A DNA stretch of 64,000 nt, taken from Neptuniibacter sp. 1_MG-2023 (lineage in GTDB: Bacteria; Pseudomonadota; Gammaproteobacteria; Pseudomonadales; Balneatricaceae). The stretch lies in assembly GCF_030547185.1 (NCBI RefSeq), contig NZ_JAUOQR010000001.1, positions 62,001 to 126,000 of the forward strand. Direction: 5' to 3'. How positions within the stretch are numbered: position 1 is the first letter of the stretch; every line of letters starts with the position of its first letter. The notes under the pieces were generated by a model, which did no database searches, was not told the DNA's origin, and was given only the letters and a program-made list of their open reading frames with translations. The position numbers and the translations under genes are program-made. Positions 36,793-45,072 of this stretch are shown piece after piece.

Positions 36793-37593
36793 ATGACCCA
36801 GCCAGCACAGGATTTCATTCTTGAAACCCGTAATCTGACAAAAGCCTTTAAAGGTTTTACAGCAGTCGATGATGTTAATCTGAATATCCAACGGGGACAT
36901 ATTCACGCTTTAATAGGCCCCAACGGAGCAGGTAAAACGACTGTCTTCAATTTATTAACAAAGTTTCTTCAACCAACCTCTGGAAAAATTCTGTTTCAAG
37001 GTGAGGATATTACACCATTGAAACCAGCGGCAATTGCCCGTAAAGGTGTGATCCGATCTTTCCAGATCTCCGCGGTATTTCCTCACCTAAGTGTTTTAGA
37101 AAATGTGCGTATCGCGCTACAACGTAAAGAAGGCAATAGCTTTCATTTTTGGCGTTCGGAAAAGATTCTTAATCGTTTAAATCATAAAGCTCTCGCGCTA
37201 CTGGAGTCTGTAGGTTTAGAAAGCTTTGCGAACACTGTAACTGTTGACCTTTCCTATGGCCGTAAACGGGCATTAGAGATTGCAACAACACTCGCCGTAG
37301 AACCTGAGTTAATGCTACTGGATGAGCCGACTCAAGGTATGGGTCATGAAGATGTGGGCTTAGTATCCGACCTGATTAAAAAGGTATCTAAAGATCGCAC
37401 TATTTTGATGGTGGAACACAATCTTCATGTTGTATCTAAACTCGCAGATCGGATTACTGTATTACAACGGGGCGCTATTCTAACCGAAGGTGATTATGCG
37501 AGTGTTTCTGCCGATGCCCGCGTCCGTGAAGCTTATATGGGTACCGCAGCAGACGATGTAGACACTAAGCAAACAGCGGAGGTGGCATCATGA
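36793..37593 (+). CDS. ABC transporter ATP-binding protein, LivG type
   Basis: A 266-residue ATPase of the branched-chain amino acid (HAAT) family. It shows Walker A GPNGAGKTTVFN near residue 42, a Q-loop region RSFQISAVFPHLSVLEN, Walker B LMLLDEPTQGM and the switch His in LMVEHNLHV. The ABC signature is degenerate, LSYGRKRALEIA instead of LSGGQ. It energises import across the inner membrane with the LivF-type partner, whose start overlaps its stop by four bases. It is the first gene of the cluster divergent from the Cache kinase. Confidence 0.93.
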   Translation: MTQPAQDFILETRNLTKAFKGFTAVDDVNLNIQRGHIHALIGPNGAGKTTVFNLLTKFLQPTSGKILFQGEDITPLKPAAIARKGVIRSFQISAVFPHLSVLENVRIALQRKEGNSFHFWRSEKILNRLNHKALALLESVGLESFANTVTVDLSYGRKRALEIATTLAVEPELMLLDEPTQGMGHEDVGLVSDLIKKVSKDRTILMVEHNLHVVSKLADRITVLQRGAILTEGDYASVSADARVREAYMGTAADDVDTKQTAEVAS

Positions 37594-38351
37594 TCGAGCA
37601 CGCATCAAGCCATAGCGAATCTATTGCTAACCCAGCCTTCCACGCCAGTCACCGAGAAAAAATTCGCATTAATAACTTACATGCATTTTATGGTGAATCA
37701 CACATTTTACATGGCATCGACATGACCGTGAATCAAGGAGAACTCGTGACCCTATTAGGTCGCAACGGTTCCGGTCGTTCTACCACGCTTAGAGCCATTA
37801 TGAATATGGTAGGTGAACGCAGCGGGCAGATTGTGATTAATGGTCATGAAACTATCGCTATGCCTGCCCATAAAATTGCACATATTGGCTTAGGCTTCTG
37901 CCCTGAAGAACGGGGTATTTTTGCCAGTCTTAATGTGGAAGAAAACCTAATGTTACCGCCGAATGTACGCTCTGATGGGGTCAGCCTTGAAGAGATCTAC
38001 GACATGTTCCCAAACCTCTACGAACGCCGCACAAGCCAAGGCACTCGCCTTTCTGGTGGTGAGCAGCAAATGCTGGCCTTGGCCCGCATTCTACGCACCG
38101 GCGCAAATATCCTACTCTTGGATGAGATAACTGAGGGTCTCGCCCCCGTCATTGTGCAGAAACTGGGCGAGGTCCTTAGGAACCTCAAAGAGCGCGGTCT
38201 TACCATTTTATTGGTTGAACAGAACTTCCGTTTTGCAGCACCTATTGCCGACCGTCATTACGTGATGGAACACGGCCACATTGTGGAAGAAGTACACGCC
38301 AACGAATTGGAAGCCAAAACTGAACTACTTAACACCTATTTGGGCGTCTAG
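37590..38351 (+). CDS. ABC transporter ATP-binding protein, LivF type (variant Walker A)
   Basis: A 253-residue HAAT-family ATPase. It has a good signature LSGGEQQMLALA and switch His, but the P-loop reads GRNGSGRSTTLRA: the universally conserved Walker A lysine is arginine (codon CGT). Walker B is LLLDEITEGLAP instead of the usual DEPSLGL. I recall this combination from LivF proteins of proteobacterial importers linked to acyl-CoA synthetases, so it may be a subfamily trait rather than decay. The partner LivG keeps its lysine, so the pair may hydrolyse ATP at one site only. It overlaps livG by four bases. Confidence 0.92.
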   Translation: MIEHASSHSESIANPAFHASHREKIRINNLHAFYGESHILHGIDMTVNQGELVTLLGRNGSGRSTTLRAIMNMVGERSGQIVINGHETIAMPAHKIAHIGLGFCPEERGIFASLNVEENLMLPPNVRSDGVSLEEIYDMFPNLYERRTSQGTRLSGGEQQMLALARILRTGANILLLDEITEGLAPVIVQKLGEVLRNLKERGLTILLVEQNFRFAAPIADRHYVMEHGHIVEEVHANELEAKTELLNTYLGV

Positions 38352-38416
38352 CCCTTGGTTATATCACTAACTGTTTCCCAACAGAAAATAAAAACAAACC
38401 AAACCGGAGTCAGAAA

Positions 38417-39625
38417 ATGAAAAGAACCAACACATCAGTTTTATCTACCGTTGTATCAGGCGCAATCGCCGCAACCATGATTTGTAGCGCTCAAGCAGCC
38501 ACAGATGGTCAGGTGAAACTGGGCATATTGGCAGATATGGGCGGTACCTACGCAGATATTTGTGGTTCAGGCTGTGTTATTGCAGCAGAAATGGCGATTG
38601 AAGATTTTGGTGGAAGTGTACTAGGAAAACCCATTGAAATGGTCAGTGCGGATTCCCAGTTAAAACCGGATGTAGCTTCTGCGATTGCCCGTAAATGGGT
38701 AGAAGATGAAGGGGTCGATACCATTGGAGGCTTAGTCTCTTCCGCGGTATCCGGCGCAGTATCAAAGGTAAATGCGGACAGCAAAAATATCACCTTAATT
38801 TCGGGTTCTGCATCAAACAGCTTCACAACAAAAGCGTGTAACCCATATAACGTGCATTGGACATATAACGTAGTTGCACTCGCCAACGGTACCGTTAAAC
38901 CTATGGTGCAAGCGGGCAAAAAGAAATGGTTCTTCATTACCGCAGATTACAGTTTCGGTCATGCACTTGAAGGCATGGCCAGTAAAGTTATTAACGAAAA
39001 TGGTGGCGAAGTTCTCGGTAATGTTCGTGCGCCACTCGGTACAACAGATTTCTCCTCTTACATTCTGCAGGCCCAAGCCTCTGGCGCAGATGTCGTTGCT
39101 CTAGCCAACGCGGGTAACGATACAGTTAACGCCCTAAAGGCAGCTGCTGAATTTGGCCTAACGGAACAGATGGATGTAGCTGGTCTACTGGTTTTTACAC
39201 CTAATGCACAAGCGATGGATCCAGCTACCGCAGGAGGCATGCGCCTTACATCCGGCTTTTACTGGGATATGGATGATGAAACACGAAAATGGAGTAAGCG
39301 CTTTGAACAACGTCATGGTGCGATTCCAAGCATGATCCACGCAGGCGTTTATTCAGTCACAACCCACTATCTAAATGCGGTTAAAACAGCAGGAACTGAC
39401 GACTCCGATATTGTTATGAAAACAATGAAAGAGACAAAACCTAGCGACTTTTTTGCCCGTAACGCAACCCTACGCCCAGATGGCCGCATGGTACATGACA
39501 TGCTTTACGTAGAGATTAAAAAGAAAGAAGAGCGTAAAGATAAAAACGATATTTATAAGATTATTAAAGTGATTCCAGGTAACGAGGCATATAGCCCTAT
39601 GCTACCTCAGTGTAACTTTTCCTGA
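38417..39625 (+). CDS. ABC transporter substrate-binding protein, LivK type
   Basis: A 402-residue periplasmic binding protein precursor: a signal peptide ending in CSAQA, then the type I periplasmic-binding fold (VKLGILADMGGTYADICGSG, later KKWFFITADYSFGHALEGMA and HAGVYSVTTHYLNAVK). It belongs to the leucine/isoleucine/valine-binding-like group, which also binds short carboxylates, amides and aromatic acids. The ligand is not predictable here. Extra cysteines in DICGSGC and CNPYNVH may form disulfides. It follows the two ATPases and is separated from the permease genes by a stable hairpin that may favour its over-production. Confidence 0.92.
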   Translation: MKRTNTSVLSTVVSGAIAATMICSAQAATDGQVKLGILADMGGTYADICGSGCVIAAEMAIEDFGGSVLGKPIEMVSADSQLKPDVASAIARKWVEDEGVDTIGGLVSSAVSGAVSKVNADSKNITLISGSASNSFTTKACNPYNVHWTYNVVALANGTVKPMVQAGKKKWFFITADYSFGHALEGMASKVINENGGEVLGNVRAPLGTTDFSSYILQAQASGADVVALANAGNDTVNALKAAAEFGLTEQMDVAGLLVFTPNAQAMDPATAGGMRLTSGFYWDMDDETRKWSKRFEQRHGAIPSMIHAGVYSVTTHYLNAVKTAGTDDSDIVMKTMKETKPSDFFARNATLRPDGRMVHDMLYVEIKKKEERKDKNDIYKIIKVIPGNEAYSPMLPQCNFS

Positions 39626-39632
39626 TCGGTTA

Positions 39633-39652
39633 GCGGCTCTGAAAAGAGCCGC
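39633..39652 (+). terminator. intercistronic hairpin after the binding-protein gene
   Basis: GCGGCTCT and AGAGCCGC form a perfect 8-bp stem with a GAAA tetraloop, eight bases after the stop codon. The tail CTTTAT is a poor T run. It is probably a partial terminator or mRNA-stabilising hairpin that raises binding-protein levels over the downstream permeases. Confidence 0.7.
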
Positions 39653-39693
39653 CTTTATCGCTCTATATAGTTCAGAAAGGTAATTTTTCTGTT

Positions 39694-40581
39694 ATGGCTA
39701 CACTCTTTGATATTAATCTATTTGCCCTGTTTGGCCAGTTACTGGTCGGACTGATTAACGGCTCTTTTTACGCCCTGCTTAGTCTAGGATTAGCAATCAT
39801 CTTCGGGCTATTAAAAATCATCAACTTCGCCCAAGGCGCTATGTATATGCTGGGTGCCTTTATTGCACTCCTTGCGTTGAAATATATGGGTATAAACTAC
39901 TGGTTTGCACTCATCCTTGTTCCTTTAACGGTTGGCTTGATTGGCATTCTCATGGAACGTTTTCTAATCCGTCCTATCGCCAATGAAGATCACCTTTACA
40001 GCTTATTGTTAACTTTTGGTCTTGCTCTAATAATCCAAGGGGTATTTACCCATGCTTTTGGTTCTTCCGGCTTGTCCTACGCTGTACCAGACGCATTAAA
40101 AGGCGGCACAAAGCTCCCTTTCATGTACCTACCTAACTACCGTGCTTGGATCATTATTGTGTCAGTCCTTGTCTGTGCTGGCACATGGTGGATGATCGAA
40201 AAAACTAAACTTGGTGCTTACCTACGTGCTGGCACTGAAAACCCGCAACTGATGCAAGCCTTCGGGATCAATGTGCCGCTCATTGTCACTCTTACCTTTG
40301 GCTTTGGAGTGGCTTTAGCCGGTTTTGCTGGCGTTATGGCAGCCCCAATCTACTCGGTATCACCTGATATGGGATCCAATATTCTAATAACCGTCTTTGC
40401 CATCGTTGTTATTGGCGGCATGGGGTCTATAGGGGGAGCCATTATTACCGGCTTAGGCATGGGTGTTGTCGAAGGACTCACTAAGTACTTCTATCCAGAA
40501 GCCTCTAACACCGTGATTTTTTTAGTAATGGTTATTGTGCTGCTACTAAAACCCGCGGGTCTTTTCGGTAAGGAAGCTTAG
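39694..40581 (+). CDS. ABC transporter permease, LivH type
   Basis: A 295-residue inner-membrane permease with about eight membrane segments. Family markers are NGSFYALLSLGLAIIFGLLK at the N-terminus, GFGVALAGFAGVMAAPIY and VIGGMGSIGGAIITGLGMG. It forms the translocation path with the LivM-type permease. Spacing to the latter is nine bases. AGAAAGG precedes the ATG. It lies 68 bases after the binding-protein gene, beyond a hairpin. Confidence 0.93.
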   Translation: MATLFDINLFALFGQLLVGLINGSFYALLSLGLAIIFGLLKIINFAQGAMYMLGAFIALLALKYMGINYWFALILVPLTVGLIGILMERFLIRPIANEDHLYSLLLTFGLALIIQGVFTHAFGSSGLSYAVPDALKGGTKLPFMYLPNYRAWIIIVSVLVCAGTWWMIEKTKLGAYLRAGTENPQLMQAFGINVPLIVTLTFGFGVALAGFAGVMAAPIYSVSPDMGSNILITVFAIVVIGGMGSIGGAIITGLGMGVVEGLTKYFYPEASNTVIFLVMVIVLLLKPAGLFGKEA

Positions 40582-40590
40582 GAACCTATT

Positions 40591-41514
40591 ATGAATAATA
40601 TGAAACTTAATCTCTGTCTTCTCGCCCTAGCTTTGCTAGCACCAACGCTGCTCTACCCTGTTTTTCTGGCCAAAGTGCTTTGCTTTGCTCTGTTTGCCTG
40701 CGCCTTTAATCTGTTACTAGGTTTTGCTGGCCTACTCTCATTTGGTCATGCCGCTTTTTTAGGAACCGGTGGCTATGTTACCGGTTACTTAATGATCCAC
40801 AGTGGCTTAACCCCTGAAGTTGCGATTCTCCTAGGTACAATTGCAGGAGGCTTGCTGGGTGCGATATTCGGCAAACTCGCAGTCAAACGTGAAGGCATAT
40901 ACTTCGCCATGGTGACATTAGCGCTGGCACAACTGATCTTTTTCTTCTACTTACAAGCACCATTCACCAACGGTGAAGATGGCTTACAAGGCGTTCCTCG
41001 CGGTGCTCTATTCGGTTTAATTGATCTATCCGATAATATGGTTATGTATTACTTCGTGCTGGTTATCTTTATCGCCGGTTATTGGTTAATTAATCGCACC
41101 ATTCACTCTCCATTTGGCCAAGTACTTAAAGCCATTCGTGAAAACGAAGATCGCGCGACCTCTTTAGGTTATGACGTCAACCATTACAAATGGTTAGCCT
41201 TTGTGATTTCAGCGGCACTAGCCGCTCTTGCAGGATCAACAAAAACACTCGTATTTGAACTCGCCTCTCTGACAGATGTGCACTGGCACATGTCTGGAGA
41301 GGTCATATTAATGACCTTAGTCGGTGGGGTCGGCACTATTTTTGGCCCCGTATTAGGTGCCGGTTTTATTGTCACTATGCAGAACTACCTATCAGGTGGA
41401 GAGATGGGTAACTACATCCACATTATTATGGGTGCAGTATTCGTCATCTGCGTACTTAGCTTCCGTAGCGGCATTGTTGGCCAACTCATGAAGTTTAAGC
41501 GCAATAACTTTTAA
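40591..41514 (+). CDS. ABC transporter permease, LivM type
   Basis: A 307-residue permease of the LivM group with about nine membrane segments. Motifs are NLLLGFAGLLSFGHAAFLGT, KAIRENEDRATSLGYDVNHY and LVGGVGTIFGPVLGAG. The basic RENEDRA loop contacts the ATPases in this family. It completes a five-part HAAT importer (ATPases, binding protein, two permeases). No fused ATPase domain is present. The acyl-CoA synthetase gene follows after 38 bases with no terminator, so importer and enzyme are probably on one transcript. Confidence 0.93.
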   Translation: MNNMKLNLCLLALALLAPTLLYPVFLAKVLCFALFACAFNLLLGFAGLLSFGHAAFLGTGGYVTGYLMIHSGLTPEVAILLGTIAGGLLGAIFGKLAVKREGIYFAMVTLALAQLIFFFYLQAPFTNGEDGLQGVPRGALFGLIDLSDNMVMYYFVLVIFIAGYWLINRTIHSPFGQVLKAIRENEDRATSLGYDVNHYKWLAFVISAALAALAGSTKTLVFELASLTDVHWHMSGEVILMTLVGGVGTIFGPVLGAGFIVTMQNYLSGGEMGNYIHIIMGAVFVICVLSFRSGIVGQLMKFKRNNF

Positions 41515-41552
41515 GCGTAACACTAATTTCGGCTACTGGGATAACAACAAAC

Positions 41553-43226
41553 ATGGAGAGCATCGTGAATATAAATGAAAACAATAACGAATCTGCCTTC
41601 GAAACAGATCTGGATAAAAACCAAGCCAACTACGCGGCACTGACGCCTATTACATTTATTCAACGGGCGGCCAGTGTCTACCCTAACCGAACGGCAACAG
41701 TACACGGCGATACCCGTTATAGCTGGTCTGAAACTTACACACGTTGCAAACGTTTAGCCAGTGCGCTGCATGAATATGGTGTCAAACCTGGGGAAGCGGT
41801 CTCCATTTTGGCCCCAAACCTACCCGAGCATTTTGAAGCTCACTTTGGCGTACCTATGTGTGGTGCAGTGCTAAACTCAATCAATATTCGCCTTGATGCG
41901 GAAGCGATCGCGTTTATTCTGCAACATGCAGAAAGCAAAGTACTTATCACCGACAAAGAGTTTAGTGACGTTGTTAAAGTAGCTCTTACACTTGTCGAGA
42001 ACAAACCTCTAGTTATTGATATAGATGATCCCTATTGGCAACACGGCGAACTTATTGGCGATTTGACCTATGAAGCTTTTTTGCAAAAAGGCGATGAAGA
42101 TTTCACCCCCTACTCCGTTAAAGATGAGTGGAATGCGATAACTCTAAACTACACATCAGGTACTACAGGGGATCCTAAAGGCGTTGTGTATCACCACCGC
42201 GGTGCATACCTAAACGCCATTAGTAACGCTATATCTTGGGGAATGGAGCAACATCCTGTTTATCTCTGGACACTTCCTATGTTCCATTGTAATGGCTGGT
42301 GCTTTCCTTGGGGTATTGCGGCTATGGCAGGGGTTAACGTTTGCTTACGTCATGTCCGTGCAGATCATATCTTTAACCTAATTAAACAAGAAAAAGTAGG
42401 TTATTTCTGCGGTGCTCCTATCGTATTAAATATGCTTAATTCTGCCGATGATGACCTAAAAACCGGTATAGAACATCAAGTTAATGTAATGACTGCAGGC
42501 GCTGCACCACCTGCATCAGTGATCTCAGGTATGGAAGCTCTAGGATTTAACGTCACTCATGTTTACGGTCTAACCGAAACCTACGGCCCCTCTGTAATTT
42601 GCGCTTGGCACGATGAGTGGAATGACAAGCCTTTAGATGAAAAAGCGCGTCTTAAATCTCGACAAGGGGTTCGCGCCCCAATGCTTGATGGCTTGATGGT
42701 TGCGGACCCAACAACAATGGAGCCGGTTCCTCAAGATGGCGAGACTATGGGCGAGATTTTTATGCGCGGCAACTTAGTGATGAAGGGCTATCTTAAAAAT
42801 CCAGACACCACTCACGCAGCCTTCGAGGGTGGATGGTTCCACTCCGGCGATTTAGCTGTATGGCATCCAGATGGATATGTAGAAATCAAAGATCGTTCGA
42901 AAGATATCATTATCTCCGGTGGCGAGAATATATCCAGTATTGAAGTTGAAGATGTGCTCTATCGCCACCCGATGATTCAAGAAGCCGCCGTTGTTGCTAA
43001 AAGTAACGAGAAATGGGGGGAAACCCCTTGTGCCTTTGTCGCCTTAAAAGATCTCGATCGAGAGGTTACCGCACAGGAAATTATCTCTTTCTGCCGCGAG
43101 CATATGGCCCACTTTAAAACGCCAAAAGATATTATTTTTGGCCCACTGCCTAAAACATCGACAGGAAAAATCCAAAAATATTTACTCCGCGACAAGGCCA
43201 ATTATTCAGACGAACAAGATAGTTAA
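41553..43226 (+). CDS. AMP-forming acyl-CoA synthetase
   Basis: A 557-residue adenylate-forming ligase. It has the ATP-binding motif NYTSGTTGDPKGVVYHHRG (near residue 203), VYGLTETYGP, GWFHSGDLAVWHPDGYVEIK, and the C-terminal catalytic lysine region PKTSTGKIQKYLLRD. It is related to short/medium-chain and aromatic acid CoA ligases of the plant AAE type (HFGVPMCGAVLNSINIRLDA). It would activate the imported carboxylate as a CoA thioester in the cytosol. The real start may be ATG 41553 or an in-frame GTG five codons on. It lies between the importer and the ETF genes. Confidence 0.9.
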   Translation: MESIVNINENNNESAFETDLDKNQANYAALTPITFIQRAASVYPNRTATVHGDTRYSWSETYTRCKRLASALHEYGVKPGEAVSILAPNLPEHFEAHFGVPMCGAVLNSINIRLDAEAIAFILQHAESKVLITDKEFSDVVKVALTLVENKPLVIDIDDPYWQHGELIGDLTYEAFLQKGDEDFTPYSVKDEWNAITLNYTSGTTGDPKGVVYHHRGAYLNAISNAISWGMEQHPVYLWTLPMFHCNGWCFPWGIAAMAGVNVCLRHVRADHIFNLIKQEKVGYFCGAPIVLNMLNSADDDLKTGIEHQVNVMTAGAAPPASVISGMEALGFNVTHVYGLTETYGPSVICAWHDEWNDKPLDEKARLKSRQGVRAPMLDGLMVADPTTMEPVPQDGETMGEIFMRGNLVMKGYLKNPDTTHAAFEGGWFHSGDLAVWHPDGYVEIKDRSKDIIISGGENISSIEVEDVLYRHPMIQEAAVVAKSNEKWGETPCAFVALKDLDREVTAQEIISFCREHMAHFKTPKDIIFGPLPKTSTGKIQKYLLRDKANYSDEQDS

Positions 43227-43287
43227 GAACATGATTAAAATAACCTCAGTGGATTCAACACCCCTGAGGAATAATAGAGGTACCGAA

Positions 43288-44037
43288 ATGAAAATATTAG
43301 TCGCTGTAAAACGCGTTATTGATTACAACGCCAAAGTGCGGGTTAAAGCTGACAATTCAAATGTTGACTTAAGCAATACCAAAATGGCGATAAACCCTTT
43401 CTGTGAGATCGCTGTTGAAGAAGCCATTCGCCTTAAAGAAGCAGGTAGCGCTCAAGAGGTAGTTGCAGTATCGGTTGGGCCCAAAGCCTGTCAGGAACAG
43501 ATTCGGGCAGCACTCGCCCTCGGTGCAGACCGTGGTATTCAGGTCGAAACCGACGATAACCTTGAATCACTAAATGTGGCAAAACTGTTAGCTCAAGTTG
43601 TCCGCGATGAACAACCCGATCTCATCATTATGGGTAAACAAGCCATCGATTCCGATAACAACCAGACGGGACAAATGCTATCGGCACTACTCAATATGCC
43701 ACAAGGTACTTTTGCTTCAGAGATCAACCTTCAGGAAGGTGAAGTCCAAGTTATCCGCGAGATCGATGGCGGCTTACAAACCCTTGGCCTTACCCTACCC
43801 GCCATTATCACGACAGACCTTCGTTTAAATGAACCTCGCTATGCATCACTACCCAATATTATGAAAGCGAAACGAAAGCCACTGGCAGTTGTTACCCCCG
43901 AAACTTTAGGGGTTGAGCTAAAACAGCACAGTAAATTGCTTAAAGTTACTCCTCCAGCTGAACGCAGTGCTGGCATATTAGTAAGCAGCGTTGATGAACT
44001 GATCGAGAAACTCAAAAACCAAGCGAAAGTAATTTAA
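43288..44037 (+). CDS. etfB: electron transfer flavoprotein subunit beta
   Basis: From ATG 43288 the protein has 249 residues and the canonical EtfB start MKILVAVKRVIDYNAKVRVK, then KMAINPFCEIAVEEAIRLKE and the AMP/FAD-binding loop MGKQAIDSDNNQTGQMLSAL. With EtfA it accepts electrons from acyl-CoA dehydrogenase. AGAGG eight bases before 43288 supports the start; an open frame upstream that overlaps the synthetase gene is not coding. Eleven bases separate it from etfA. It may be a pathway-specific copy if the genome has another etfBA pair. Confidence 0.95.
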   Translation: MKILVAVKRVIDYNAKVRVKADNSNVDLSNTKMAINPFCEIAVEEAIRLKEAGSAQEVVAVSVGPKACQEQIRAALALGADRGIQVETDDNLESLNVAKLLAQVVRDEQPDLIIMGKQAIDSDNNQTGQMLSALLNMPQGTFASEINLQEGEVQVIREIDGGLQTLGLTLPAIITTDLRLNEPRYASLPNIMKAKRKPLAVVTPETLGVELKQHSKLLKVTPPAERSAGILVSSVDELIEKLKNQAKVI

Positions 44038-44048
44038 GGGGTGAACAA

Positions 44049-44975
44049 ATGGCTATTCTAATTATTGCTGAACATGATAACTGCACCCTTAAAGGTGCCA
44101 CACTCAATACCGTAACAGCCGCGGCTCAAATGGGCCAAGACCTCCACCTTTTGGTTGCTGGCTCTAATTGTCAAAACGTGGCCGATGAAGCGGCTAGTGT
44201 CGAAGGAATTAGCAAAGTACTACTTGCTGACAACTCTGTTTATGCTCATCACCTCGCAGAGAATACGGCACAGTTAATCAGTCAATTAGGTACGGCTTAC
44301 AGCCACATACTAGCGCCTGCAACGAGCAACGGGAAAAACATTTTGCCTAGAGTGGCAGCGCTACTTGATGTAGGGCAGATCTCAGATATTACGGCGGTGG
44401 AATCCGCAGATACTTTCCAACGCCCTATCTATGCAGGCAATGCCATTGCGACACTCCAGTCACTCGATAATATTAAAGTTATTACCGTCCGTGGTACCGC
44501 CTTTGAAGCGGCATCTACAGGTAACGATGCACCTATTGAAAATGTGGATCTACAGATTGAAAGTAACCTCTCTAGCTTTGTTTCAGAAGAGATAGCGCAA
44601 TCGGACCGTCCTGAATTAACCGCAGCAAAAGTGGTTATATCCGGTGGCCGAGGTATGGGAAATAGCGAGAACTTTACTCTGTTAGAACAGGTCGCTGACA
44701 AACTAGGTGGAGCCGTTGGCGCTTCCCGTGCAGCGGTCGATGCAGGCTTTGTCCCTAACGATATACAAGTTGGGCAAACCGGCAAGATTGTTGCCCCTGA
44801 TCTCTATATTGCGGTCGGAATCTCCGGTGCAATCCAACATCTTGCAGGGATGAAGGATTCGAAAATCATTGTCGCCATCAATAAAGATGAAGAAGCACCC
44901 ATATTTTCCGTAGCAGACTATGGACTAGTAGCCGACCTGTTTGAAGCAGTACCTGAGCTTGAACAGAAACTATAA
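44049..44975 (+). CDS. etfA: electron transfer flavoprotein subunit alpha
   Basis: The 308-residue EtfA has an N-terminal ETF alpha/beta domain and the C-terminal FAD-binding domain: [40 protein letters not shown], and [20 protein letters not shown]. It pairs with EtfB to carry electrons from the acyl-CoA dehydrogenase to ETF-quinone oxidoreductase. It ends at a strong terminator, so the following dehydrogenase gene may be expressed partly from a separate promoter. Confidence 0.96.
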   Translation: MAILIIAEHDNCTLKGATLNTVTAAAQMGQDLHLLVAGSNCQNVADEAASVEGISKVLLADNSVYAHHLAENTAQLISQLGTAYSHILAPATSNGKNILPRVAALLDVGQISDITAVESADTFQRPIYAGNAIATLQSLDNIKVITVRGTAFEAASTGNDAPIENVDLQIESNLSSFVSEEIAQSDRPELTAAKVVISGGRGMGNSENFTLLEQVADKLGGAVGASRAAVDAGFVPNDIQVGQTGKIVAPDLYIAVGISGAIQHLAGMKDSKIIVAINKDEEAPIFSVADYGLVADLFEAVPELEQKL

Positions 44976-45010
44976 CCCTTTATTCATGTACCACCCCTGC
45001 TTGACCTTAA

Positions 45011-45056
45011 GAGGCTTGGACTACGTAAAACCGTTTCCAGTCTAAGCCTCCTTTTT
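45011..45056 (+). terminator. terminator between etfA and acyl-CoA dehydrogenase genes
   Basis: GAGGCTTGGACT (45011-45022) and AGTCTAAGCCTC (45039-45050) pair over 12 positions (one G-T) and are followed by CTTTTT. It lies 35 bases beyond etfA and would end or attenuate the upstream transcript. Confidence 0.85.
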
Positions 45057-45072
45057 AAAAAAGAGGATCGTT

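Noticed and set aside
43138-43287. N-terminal extension of EtfB overlapping the synthetase gene
   Set aside because: EtfB proteins start at MKILVAVKR, and AGAGG lies just before the ATG at 43288.
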